This document shows positions 54,680 to 64,000 of a stretch of 64,000 nt of DNA, piece by piece (positions within the stretch are counted from its first letter, which is position 1; each line of letters starts with the position of its first letter). The translations under genes and the position numbers were made by a program. Under the pieces are notes generated by a model. It had not been told where the DNA came from, ran no database searches, and was given only the letters and a program-made list of their open reading frames with translations. The DNA comes from Haliclona indistincta. Its lineage: Eukaryota; Porifera; Demospongiae; Haplosclerida; Chalinidae. Location: positions 10,855,047-10,919,046 of the forward strand of contig OZ024786.1 of NCBI GenBank assembly GCA_964017065.1, written 5' to 3'.

Positions 54680-55955
54680 CGAGAATCAACTTAAAGAATG
54701 CAATAACGATGATGTCATCCGAAATTATTGAGGGCGCGGCTCGTTGGCAGGCAGGCCGGGTAACAAAGCATTAACTCACCTTCGTTCCACTTTTCCGTTT
54801 TCATGTGATAGGCTTTTAATTTAGTTATACAATCAGTGAAAGCTTATTAATAACATTGTCTCAACTTGTAGAATTCATGATGAATTTTGTTCACTGATAC
54901 AATGTTATATCAGCGATGGTGCATCATAAGAAAGGCTAGTACTCAATTGTTATACTTTGTCTAATTCTAGATTTTATTGTCAATCATTTCATGTTGTTTG
55001 TTTCATCTCATTTTCCACTGTGCCTTTAATAATCTCTGTCTATAGCGGAAATCACAATCATCGGTTTTCTTTGTGTAATACGTAAGACAACATTTATTAC
55101 GGCATTTCTCATGTTCTATTAAATTGTGACTGTGTGTTGGTTACAGATTGAACAGTATGAGATCTTCCCTTGTCTTGACCTTGAATCCTCTTCTTGAATC
55201 ATCTACGGTTGAACAATTTTGCTATGTGACCATGCACAGCCAGATGAGATACTTAGGGATAAGCAAGAATGTACTATTATTTCTTGTCACGTGAAGCCGG
55301 GAAAATATAGCTATCATCTATAGTGGTAGTCTCAGTGATTAATGAAAGTTATGGACTGATTGGAGATACTTCATGTATTCAAGTAATAACTTGATTTTGT
55401 GACGAGTACCATGTAGATTTACAAATACATTGATGCTGATACCGTGAGTGAAGTATTGCAAGAAGCATCATAGAGAATATGCAAATAAGCTCATGTGCCC
55501 ATTCCCTGCATCCCTGGAACACCTATCTAGTAGTGATCATGACCCTGTAACTGTCATTAGCATATTTTCTTCAATTGTTAAGCACAATGTTTGTGGTGCA
55601 TGCATTGTATAAACTGTATCAAACACCAGCTGTACAGCAACATAGTGACATAGATATCAGTAGAAAAGTGTTCTGTTTTGTAGTTATAATTACAAAACAG
55701 AACACCCTGTTGAAAATACTATCTGTGACTTTGTCTGCTTGCTTCTGACAACCTACCTGCAAGTCGTTGTGGTACTATAATAGAGACAGTCCAATTTGCA
55801 TTGAAGAAAACTTTTTTTAATATTCGATGTATGTTAATTGTCAAAATTCCATCAATAATAATTATTACATATCATAGCACCAACAGCACTTGTTTTACAT
55901 GTAAAACTTGCACATGCATGTACATCAAAAGTAATGATAATAAAGCAAACATAAA
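54680..55955. other. Spacer upstream of P4, hairpin, then 3' flank of P5
   Basis: 54770-54990 matches 25425-25600 (the spacer upstream of the P2 Death exon). 55668-55705 is a perfect hairpin: GTGTTCTGTTTTGTA, eight-base loop, then its complement. From about 55730 the shared 3' flank begins. No exon recognised. Confidence 0.5.
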
Positions 55956-58900
55956 TCACTTATAATACTTTGATGAGTGCACTGGATATCGAAAACATGC
56001 TAGTACTTCATGATCACCAATTAAAATAGGAAATGTTTCGGTGACGTGACTCATCACTAATGTGTTGATAGAGTCACATCTTTCTTCCTCTCCTTCAAGT
56101 CTCAACCAATCACCATCTCTATATACATCCAGACTGATCACATTTCTCTGTAACCTGAAGAACAATTATCAACAATAATGTTCACATCTTCAAGAGTATA
56201 CATGTATAATCCTTGATTACTGTGTGGGTAGCAACAAATTTACCAATAACTCAGGCTAGAAAATAAAACACCCAGATAAAAATCAAAAACGATAATTTTT
56301 ATCCTAGCAAGAAGAAAAAATTAGTAATGATGGAGAATACAGTTATACACATTTATCATTATCATTTGAAATTAATTTTGTGGCTAAGATGTAAATTCTA
56401 TAAGTGTGCGCACCTGATTCTGTTTGGTACTACTTACACAATATCCACTGCGAAAAGGTGATTGGGACCTGACAGGTCAGTTGCTCTCACTAGGAATGTC
56501 TCATCTATCCTCCCTCTCAGAAACTTCTCTGACTCCTCTTTACTGAGCTGCCTGCAGAGCCATGTGCTCTCATCATGGTGAGGGAAATGCTTGGGAAGTG
56601 ATGCCACATCACTGAATGTGTAGTACTGTGGAATTAAGATATTGCTTTGTACTAGTGTTTCTAAAGCATGCCTACACAGCATGCATTGAGCAATATGGTA
56701 TTCACATTGTGAATTTACTGGACACACACTCACTTTTATAATAGTAGGGATATCTGATGGTAGGTTAGCAAGAGTATCTCTGCAGATGGTGAGAAGTGAT
56801 AAACACAAACAGCACTACTGATAGCTCACTTGTCAGGAAATAGTCGATTGGTCAGTGTAACTAATGTTGCTCCTTCATCAAGAAGAACCCCTATTCTTGA
56901 GCGAACTGCTACATAGTGTTCAACTGATGTGTATTTTTCATTATTGAGTGTTCCATAGTAGTGTCCTCTTTTGTAGATTGCTACATGCTCAACCCTCCCA
57001 TTGACACTGTACAAACAATAAACACCAGTTACCATGGTGACATGTACTACTCACACAAAACTGACGGCATGTGTCATGATTGATGATGATGATGGATCAG
57101 AAACAGGTTTCCCACTCCACTCTCTGACAAGAAAAGTTCCATCTGGTTTACAAGTCAAGATATACTCAGTCTCCTCAAATGTGATCTGCATGCCATATAG
57201 AGCTGGAGGGCTCACTCTGGGTATGTTGACAACCATCATGTACTATTATACCATCATCAGTAACACCATCACTCACAGCACTGGAGTGTGCCATACTCTT
57301 CATCACATCCTCAGCTGCTGTGGGTAGGAAACACTCATGACCCATTGTACAGTATGACTGCAACACAGACACATACAATGGATTACCATACCTTGAGAAT
57401 CAGGTCCACTCGACTTGTGCTGGGGATCTGCTGCAAAATGATAAAGATACAATTATAGTACATGTAGCCAAGAAACAAACTCCATTAGCTAGTTGTATAA
57501 ATTATTATGTGAGTACCTGCAGAAGTTCGAATTGTGACGGGGTTAGTCACAGATTCTTGAGGTTCTTGTGATCTGTCTATATAGCCTGTTGAAAGAAGTA
57601 CATGCACTACACAGCATGTAGTATACATATTGCACTCACTTGAGCAGCAAGGCTGCTGTCACTTGAATGTACAAGAACTCTTCTGTCTTCCACAGAACTA
57701 GCTGTTCTTGCACCAAGATTATCTGTGAAAATAGATTCATAATAATTACAATAATTAAGAATAATCTATGCAATGTGCATAACATGCAAAACTTACAAAA
57801 CATCACCTTTCAACTGAAGTGCAATTGTTAGTTGAAGTACAAGATCTTTCACAAGTGATATCTGATGATCAAAATCTAAAGTGACAAAGTTTCTATGATA
57901 ACATGTCCTCCTCACCTCATTCTGATCACTGGTGTCCACTACTATAGTGTCTCCTACCCTAAGGTAGGTGACACTGCTCTCCACCAGCAGCTCCCTGTTC
58001 TTTTGTGCTAGCCTCACTAGTTCGGTCATTAGATACTGTGGAGCACAGCAGATTACCCGTACACTCCCTCCTCTGACCACCATGATGTGTACATAGATAC
58101 TCTGCTCATCAAAGGCTTGTTGGAGAAGATCTTGTATATCAGAGAGTGTCTTCTCTGCTGGGCTCCAGCGCAATTTGAAGGTGATGGTTGTAGAAGAAGT
58201 AAAATATATCGACTGGGCAGTAAGGAGTGGTTTCATGTAGATGTGGTGAATTAACTTCTGATGACAAAATTCATTCACAAATTGGTAATATTTCTCAATC
58301 TTTTCAGTAGCAGAAGAGACATCGAATCGTGTGACGACTCCTTCGAGAAAAGTGCAACATGTAAAAGAAGAGTGTTCCTGAATTATATTGATGATATCTG
58401 AGATAGTTTGAACATTATCTAGTGAAGCACTCATCTCTGGGAATCTGGAAACAAATTGTTTCAATCGTTCAGGCGTGACTGATTCTTCGTTCTTTAATAT
58501 TTCGGCTACTTCATCAAAGAGCTGAGCAAATCTATTCTGGATATTTTCAAACTCTTTTCGAAACTTTCCAGGTACTATGACCTGAGTTGATGTCTCTACA
58601 GAAGAGAGACTATAATAATTATATAATACAAAGCGCAAATGTAGATAGTACCTTGTGTATTAGCAGTAGATGCAGTAGTAGCCAGAGTTGATGTAGCTAG
58701 TGCAGTGACTGCAGGTGAGATGCATTCCTGTTGACCTAAATAATAAAAAAGGTGATGTGCAGAAGTATTGGCAGGTAAGTGAACTGATTCATACAATCAT
58801 CATAATGCATAATTTCTGGCTTCCAGGGCTTCAAATTAGCATTAGCCCGCTAGCCCGAGGCTAGTAAATTTAGCTTGGGCTAGTAAAATGTACAGGTTTC

Positions 58901-59706
58901 TAGCCCAGCTGGCTAGAGATACTTGCAGGCTTACTGCAGAATTTGGCTGGAAACAAGTTCATTAATGCTTAAAATCAGCTTAATTATTTTTATTGGACTG
59001 GTAGAAACTTTGTTTTGGGCTAGTTCAATTTGATTGCAGTAGCCCTGCTGTCTAATTTCAAAGAAATTAAATTGAAGCCCTGCTGGGTTCACTGTAAAGT
59101 TTTAACGACATGTATCCTAGGTGCTGATACAAAAAAAAACAGCAGCACCTAGCAACATTATGATTTTGGAAAAATACATTCTTGCACTGTCTCATGCAGG
59201 CACACTGGGCTAAGTGGTGAAGCTGTAATAAAAACAACCATCAGTGTCCATAAATATTTTTTATTACATGCCCTCACATCAGCAAAACATGGAAAAAAAT
59301 AAACAATTGATCGAAATGAATTAACTCCCAAGTGTCTATGTGCTCACAGTTCGCACATTACCTGTCATTTGTAAAACTTGGTACTTCTCTCTCAGTCTAG
59401 CTGACAGTGTGTGGTGACCGATCTTCTCCAGAGCTGTTATAATGTCCCTCCATGAAGCAGATGGTGTTGAGTCAAGCCAATACTGTAGTAATTCAATTCT
59501 CCAATATTGTATTCCCTCTTGTGGTCAGGAGCAGATTGCCTGATCTCCTTTAGCTTACTGGGAGGCACTCTCAAAGCCACACCCAGAGAATACCAATCAT
59601 TCATCGAGTGTAGGTCCTCTGTCAGCTGGTAGATGGTTGGTACTGGGATATTATACAAATATAAGGACTAGACTAAAAGAGTCATAGCTAGCTTACCGTC
59701 AGACAT
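55956..59706 (-). pseudogene. P5: Death/SH2-family copy with several lesions
   Basis: Exons parallel P1: Death 59362-59706, small 58652-58735, helical 57930-58595, then 57807-57875, 57640-57722, 57517-57585, 57392-57430, SH2-1 from 57055-57317, SH2-2 ending 55956-56154. Lesions: the Death exon reaches a TAG after LLV and has a frameshift in the middle; exon 57517-57585 has 2 extra bases (GCT-ATA-TAG); the first SH2-1 exon is 263 nt against 259, with CATG inserted near 57190. The helical exon is open and long. The small intron at 57876-57929 is 54 nt. Both FLVR motifs are still readable. Judged a pseudogene. Confidence 0.6.
58824..59082. mobile_element. 259-bp hAT-like MITE in a P5 intron
   Basis: Ends CAGGGCTTCAA and TTGAAGCCCTG. 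Flanks CTGGCTTC (58816-58823) and CTGGGTTC (59083-59090) form an 8-bp duplication with one mismatch. P1 reads through the site without it (near 5905). CAGGG ends plus 8-bp duplications are typical of hAT elements. Confidence 0.75.
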
Positions 59707-59939
59707 TATCAGCGGGTTTAGCGTTATATTGTTAAAAACAGAAAGGGCGTAACTCGAACGGAGGGTGGAATGACAACATTTGTAATGACGTATTGCTAAA
59801 ATTCATGAGGGTGTGGCTCGTACTGTGCAGATGTGACGTTACATGAATATCATCATGACTAGTACTGGCAGGGGCGAGCCTGAGCATTGATGTAATTTAG
59901 CCTCGTTAGTATAATAGTTGTGTATGACTTATAATTATT

Positions 59940-60130
59940 TTTGCACCAGGTTATGTGGTGAGTCGTCGTCCTCATAATCTTATTCTGTATAAACCCTTTG
60001 CTCGGACTAACTCATATTTCTTTCCTTTTTTTGTTAATGTTGTTTCATTGTGGAATCAGTTGCCTAACCATGTTGTATCTAGTTCCTCTTCTTCTGCTTT
60101 TAAACATCAGTTATACTACAGTTCAATGTA
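59940..60130 (+). pseudogene. Non-LTR retrotransposon (LINE) reverse-transcriptase tail
   Basis: The plus-strand frame reads RRPHNLILYKPFARTNSYFF, then VVSLWNQLPNHVV and SAFKHQL. The F(W)NxLPxxVVxxxSxxxFK pattern is the usual last segment of LINE reverse transcriptases. It is 5'-truncated, as LINE copies usually are. Poly-A or microsatellite tail not obvious. Confidence 0.6.
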
Positions 60131-60167
60131 ATTCTAGAATCTGATTGGTCAGTTGGAGGAAAATAAA

Positions 60168-60235
60168 TCACGTATTCTTCCGCGGGAACTCGTATTTTTC
60201 CGCTGGAACTCATATTTTTCCGCTGGAACTCATGA
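60168..60235 (+). repeat. Three tandem 21-bp units
   Basis: Units around TTTTTCCGCTGGAACTCAT, with the first more diverged (CTTCCGCGGGAACTCGTA). Confidence 0.8.
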
Positions 60236-60721
60236 TCATGTTTTCCTGTCATGAGTTTCTTTTGTACAGGTACTAGTAGTTACTGGGCCAGTATGTGTTG
60301 TGTTCGCTTCTGGCATGGGCAGCACAGCATCTAAAGACCCGGGTACTTGGCTACGATCGCCGATGCAACGATAAGTTGACTTGTTGTGCATGGAAAACGT
60401 AAGAAAGCAAGTAACTTACCACGTTTTGCTATGTTGACAGCTTAAAGATTGCCCAATAAACGCACACAGCAAGTACAAAAGACTGCTGGACTCTAGTAAC
60501 TATCATTCTAACCGTTCGTTGGAGTCCAAGTTCAGCCATTGCCACGTGTAACGCAAAGCGGCGATTGTGGGTGTGGCAGCCGGGTCACAGCACGTCTTTT
60601 CGAGCAAAAAGAAACGCTCATGCTGCAGGAACTCAGCAGCTTTGGGACGGTCATCAACCATTGTTTTTCAAAAAATATCTGCGTCGGTTTATTGTTGCCA
60701 TGTAGCTGTAGTATAAATACC

Positions 60722-60869
60722 TTAGACGACGAATCATCGGCAACTACGGGATTTAGAGCGCCTTGGCAACCGAAATAGACGCCCTCGCGCTACGCGCTCC
60801 GGCGGAACGTCTATACATCGGTTCCCGCGCCACTCTAAATCCCGTAGTTTCCTCGATCCGTCGTCTAAC
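60722..60869. repeat. 148-bp palindromic element
   Basis: Ends TTAGACGACGAATCATCGG and the near complement ATCCGTCGTCTAA. The arms share CTACGGGATTTAGAGCGCC inverted, and the centre CGCGCTACGCGCTCC is itself palindromic. Probably a small MITE. Confidence 0.7.
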
Positions 60870-62910
60870 CTATATTTATCTTCCATTTATCTTTAGTTTT
60901 ATTTATTTATTTTTTATTTTTTTCCTTTCTTATTTAGGTCCGTCTGTTTATTAGCTCTGCTAGCTAGTCAGTCCTGCATTGTCTTTGCAAATCAGTATAA
61001 AAAAAAGTCCAGATCATATTAGATAAGTCTGTTTCTATTATGTCACTGTGACCAATTTCACCACAGCAATAATGTATTATTAATTTTAACAGCGCTAATG
61101 GGTTTGTTGATGGTGAATAGAATCAATGCAGTTCAATAGTTTGGTTATGTTCAGATATGGTGATGGAAGGAGGAGAGAAGAAAGGTTGATCTAGTGTATG
61201 ATTGATGCAGCCTAGTGAATATAGGCACATACCTAATTATAGTTTATAATAGTTAATAACATATTTTTTGTCTAGAATGTGAACATGAATATTAGAAATC
61301 CATCTTTGCATGGAATTTACGTCAGTACACTGTTTAGAGCTGACTGTGTGTAGAATGGCTCATGGTCAGCGGCTCTTGCCATGCCCATGTGTAGTCTGCT
61401 CTCTACAGACCTAACTTCTTGCTGATGTTCTCTCATTCTCTCCAGTCTACTGTTCCACTCTCTAGAGACCGAACATATCAATCGAGTTCTCTCGTTCTCT
61501 TGAGTCTACCCTCCCTGTGCTCGTCGCTCGATCTCTACAGATATAACTTCACGCGCACGCACTCGCTTCTTTTGCCACGGTAGCATTATCGCTCTGTTGC
61601 AGCTACTGCTTTCCGCCGGCGTCGACGTCCTTTGTCGCTCCATTCGTCTTTCACGTTGATCGGTTGACTCTGCCACTCGTCGTCGCTTTCTAGTAGCGGC
61701 CTTGTCGTGTAAAAGTTGTTGCTTTTCAGGTCTCTGTTGTTGTCGACTTGTCGTCCCTGAGTCGTCTGCAACATTGCCAGGCAAATCAAACCAAGGGTCA
61801 ATTATAATGTGCGCACGTGCTAAAAAGGGCGTTTCCTAGTTCTCGGGAACATTGAGAAAGGACAAACGCTACCCCGTGACAGATAGATTCATTCCCCGCC
61901 GCGTGGGCCTTTGTGCCAATCAATGTGGGGGCTCGCTCAGGCTCGCCCCAATTATAGAACCAAAGATAAACAAACTTTCTCTCGTTTTCCATGCTGTCCA
62001 CAGTCGTTTATAACAATTACTAGAAACTTTTGTTTTAAGTTTTAGTAGTCATGAAAATAACCATGATAGATAGCGTGTATGAGATTAACATTCTAGCTAG
62101 TAGTCATCAAGAAGCTAAATTCTTCATGAAACAGAGTGCCGAGTCTATTCTGTCTGCTGCAGTTCAGAGCAAGAAGGAATAGACTAGTCAGCATACACCA
62201 ACAAGACTCAACGATAGTTGCGTCATAGATGTGTGCGTAGGAATTGACAAGATTAATTTTCGTATCTTGCTGTTTCTGAAGATGAAGTTTCGGTCAATGA
62301 AGTGAATTGCTATTTAAATTGCTATTGTGTGTATCCATGCAACTTGCTAAATTGTTAAAAAAAAAGAAATCTCGTTAATCATTACAGTCATAGTCCAGTT
62401 TGATCTGGTACTGTACTGGGGTTTCAGCATTAGTGAATTGGGTTCTCGCTCAGGCTCCATCTCTTGCTGAGTCTGAGCGAGCGCTTATAGCATTCCAGAG
62501 TGCAATCTGAAGACCACAGACACGCTAGATTGGAATCTACAAGTTCATTTGTGGTTCACCACTACGAGCAGAAATTATCATTTTAGTGTATATTACTTCC
62601 TCTCACGGCGTCGAAACAGAGTTCTGTGCCTAGGCTAAAGTGAGTGAGTTGAAGACGAGTCAGTGGTGAGCTCGATCTGTCACTACGGGCCGGGGCCGCA
62701 TATAGACTGAATGTGAAATCATGTCGTCTATCTGAATTACCCATGGTGTCAATATTCGAACTCTTCAGTTGTAGCAATATGTAAATTGAAAAGCAGTTTT
62801 CATAACTAACATAGACTACTTTGGCATCTAATCAAACCACATGTATGTACAAATGTGAGGGTTGGGCCCACGTCTACTATTAATGCTTTATTGTGTACAT
62901 CTATCTACAG
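60870..62910. other. Spacer with an Arg-rich transposon fragment
   Basis: 61506-61784 on the minus strand reads RKRRRVAESTDQRERRMERQ and similar, like the N-terminal region of Helitron or other transposon proteins; no companion domain is seen. Nothing else recognised. A first exon (signal peptide) for the TM2-like gene is expected in 62100-62850 but I could not place it. Confidence 0.35.
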
Positions 62911-63521
62911 TGATACACCATCCTGTAACCAGGACAGTGACTGTTTTCCTCCGGGATTCTCTATTACTAGTACCATCCCCGCTTCCTTGGTAGACTGTCT
63001 CAACAATGGCGTCTGTACTTGCAGTCAGTGCTTTACTCATAATACAACAACAAACAAGTGTTTCATTGAGTACCCAACCTGCTACTACTATGATCCAAAT
63101 ACTGACACATGTGTGGATATGAGAAAGTCTCAACTGACAGCACTTTTACTTTCTCTCACACTCTCTGGTGTGGGAGCAGCCAACTATTACATTGGACAGA
63201 ATGTACTAGCAGGCACTCAGCTAGCTCTGTTGTTGCTAGTGATCGGTGGTGTCGCTGGTGGCCTTGGTCTGTTTTACTGTTCGATCTCTAAATTGGAATT
63301 CAAACAAGAAAAAAATATGGTAACTGATGTGGGCTTAGTGTTTACATAATCTACTTTAAATTTTACCTTTTAGAAATCCTTTATTTCTGCTTGCTCAATG
63401 GTGACTTCTAGCAACGCTTTCACTGCTAGCTATCGGTGTATGGTGGATTGTTGATGCTATCACCTTTGTCACTAACCAGCGCTTGGGAGGAGATGGCTGT
63501 CCACTGAGGCCAATCCTGTGA
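62911..63521 (+). CDS. TM2-domain-like membrane protein, start not located
   Basis: A likely acceptor CATCTACAG precedes 62911. Coding then runs with Cys-rich ectodomain phrases (PSCNQDSDCFPPGF, CLNNGVCTCSQCF) to LTALLLSLTLSGVGAANYYI and GQNVLAGTQLALLLLVIGG. A second exon, about 63428-63521, reads LLAIGVWWIVDAITFVTNQR and GDGCPLRPIL before the stop. The two hydrophobic segments with a GxxNYYIGQ turn and a late WWIVD match TM2-type proteins. The donor is uncertain (AATATG|GTAACT near 63318 is one option), because the intervening frame needs one extra base. The ATG at 62855 is probably inside an intron. Confidence 0.55.
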
Positions 63522-63639
63522 CAATCCACTGATTTCTAACTATTGTTTAGTATTATATATAATTATAATAATTAATGTTTTTTAAGAAAGCAGCATGATA
63601 ATATACAGAGTCGGGTAGTGTAGGAATGGCAATGGAGGC

Positions 63640-64000
63640 TATTTATATTAGCGTTTAAACGGTGATTCATACAGTGACGGCGATTCATCAGCTGGGCATG
63701 CAGTAGATAGACTACACCGCTCTTTCAAATCTGCTACGACAATCTTCCACGCAGAGCATGTGGTGACTGATAAATGATAATGGAAGATTGGCTTATTGCT
63801 ACTATAACATCTAGAACTATCAATGGGGTGAATATATAGGGACAGCCCAATTTTACTGAATAATTTTTTAATGTTCTGTGTACGTTTAATTCTCAACATT
63901 CAAATAATAACATTATCATAGCTCCAACAGCACTTGTTTTACTTTCAAAAATTTGCACATACATGTACATCAAAAGTAATGATAATAGAGCAAGCATAAA
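63640..64000 (-). other. 3' flank of a further array copy (P6)
   Basis: Matches the flank downstream of P1-P5 up to the bases just before the stop codon (AGAGCAAGCATAAA at the window end against AGAGCAAACATAAA at 2973). A sixth copy should start right after the window. Confidence 0.65.

Overview
The window looks like metazoan, most likely demosponge, genomic DNA, with Amphimedon-type sponges as the closest match I can suggest. The reasons are very short GT-AG introns (46, 48 and 50-54 nt can be read directly), AT-rich spacers, expanded Death/CARD-domain genes, a fibrinogen-domain gene, a TM2-like gene, and a dense load of DNA transposons and MITEs. No bacterial operons, rRNA or tRNA genes were seen. 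All family names come from reading motifs by eye, not from searches.

The backbone is a tandem array of one gene family on the minus strand. The plan is an N-terminal Death domain, a Ser/Thr-rich linker, a conserved helical plus beta region of about 220 residues, several tiny linker exons, then two SH2 domains back to back. I call the copies P0 to P6: P0 remnant (1318-1470), P1 (2985-5835), P2 (9282-25291), P3 (33479-47766), P4 (gutted, 50185-54652), P5 (55956-59706), and P6 (only its 3' flank, after 63640). By my exon tracing, only P3 keeps every splice site and reading frame (13 exons, about 717 residues). P1, P2 and P5 carry stops, frameshifts or a lost acceptor. A CARD exon from a related gene lies upstream of P1. 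Plus-strand fragments of a cytosolic 5'-nucleotidase III-like gene sit between copies (7.8-9.0 kb, about 25.9 kb, 48.65-49.38 kb), so the duplication unit probably contained both genes.

The rest is layered mobile DNA. A 1.22-kb repeat occurs in four copies (1557-2776, 13522-14688, 23477-24697, 29990-31209). It has a Helitron-like 3' end: a hairpin followed by CTAA, inserted between A and T without target duplication. An 11.2-kb block (13522-24697) begins with a copy lacking its 3' hairpin and ends with a complete one. It carries one full POT/SLC15-like transporter gene and two partial ones, and it interrupts an intron of P2 at a site that is still empty in P4. At 26223-32857 a MITE with 9-bp target duplications has been entered by a 6.05-kb element with two convergent genes, which was itself entered by the 1.22-kb repeat. 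In P3 at least six insertions, one of them a 3.9-kb two-gene transposon inside a MITE, lie only in introns.

The right end holds a secreted fibrinogen-related gene (50646-51567), several MITEs, a LINE 3' tail, and a TM2-like membrane protein gene (62911-63521).
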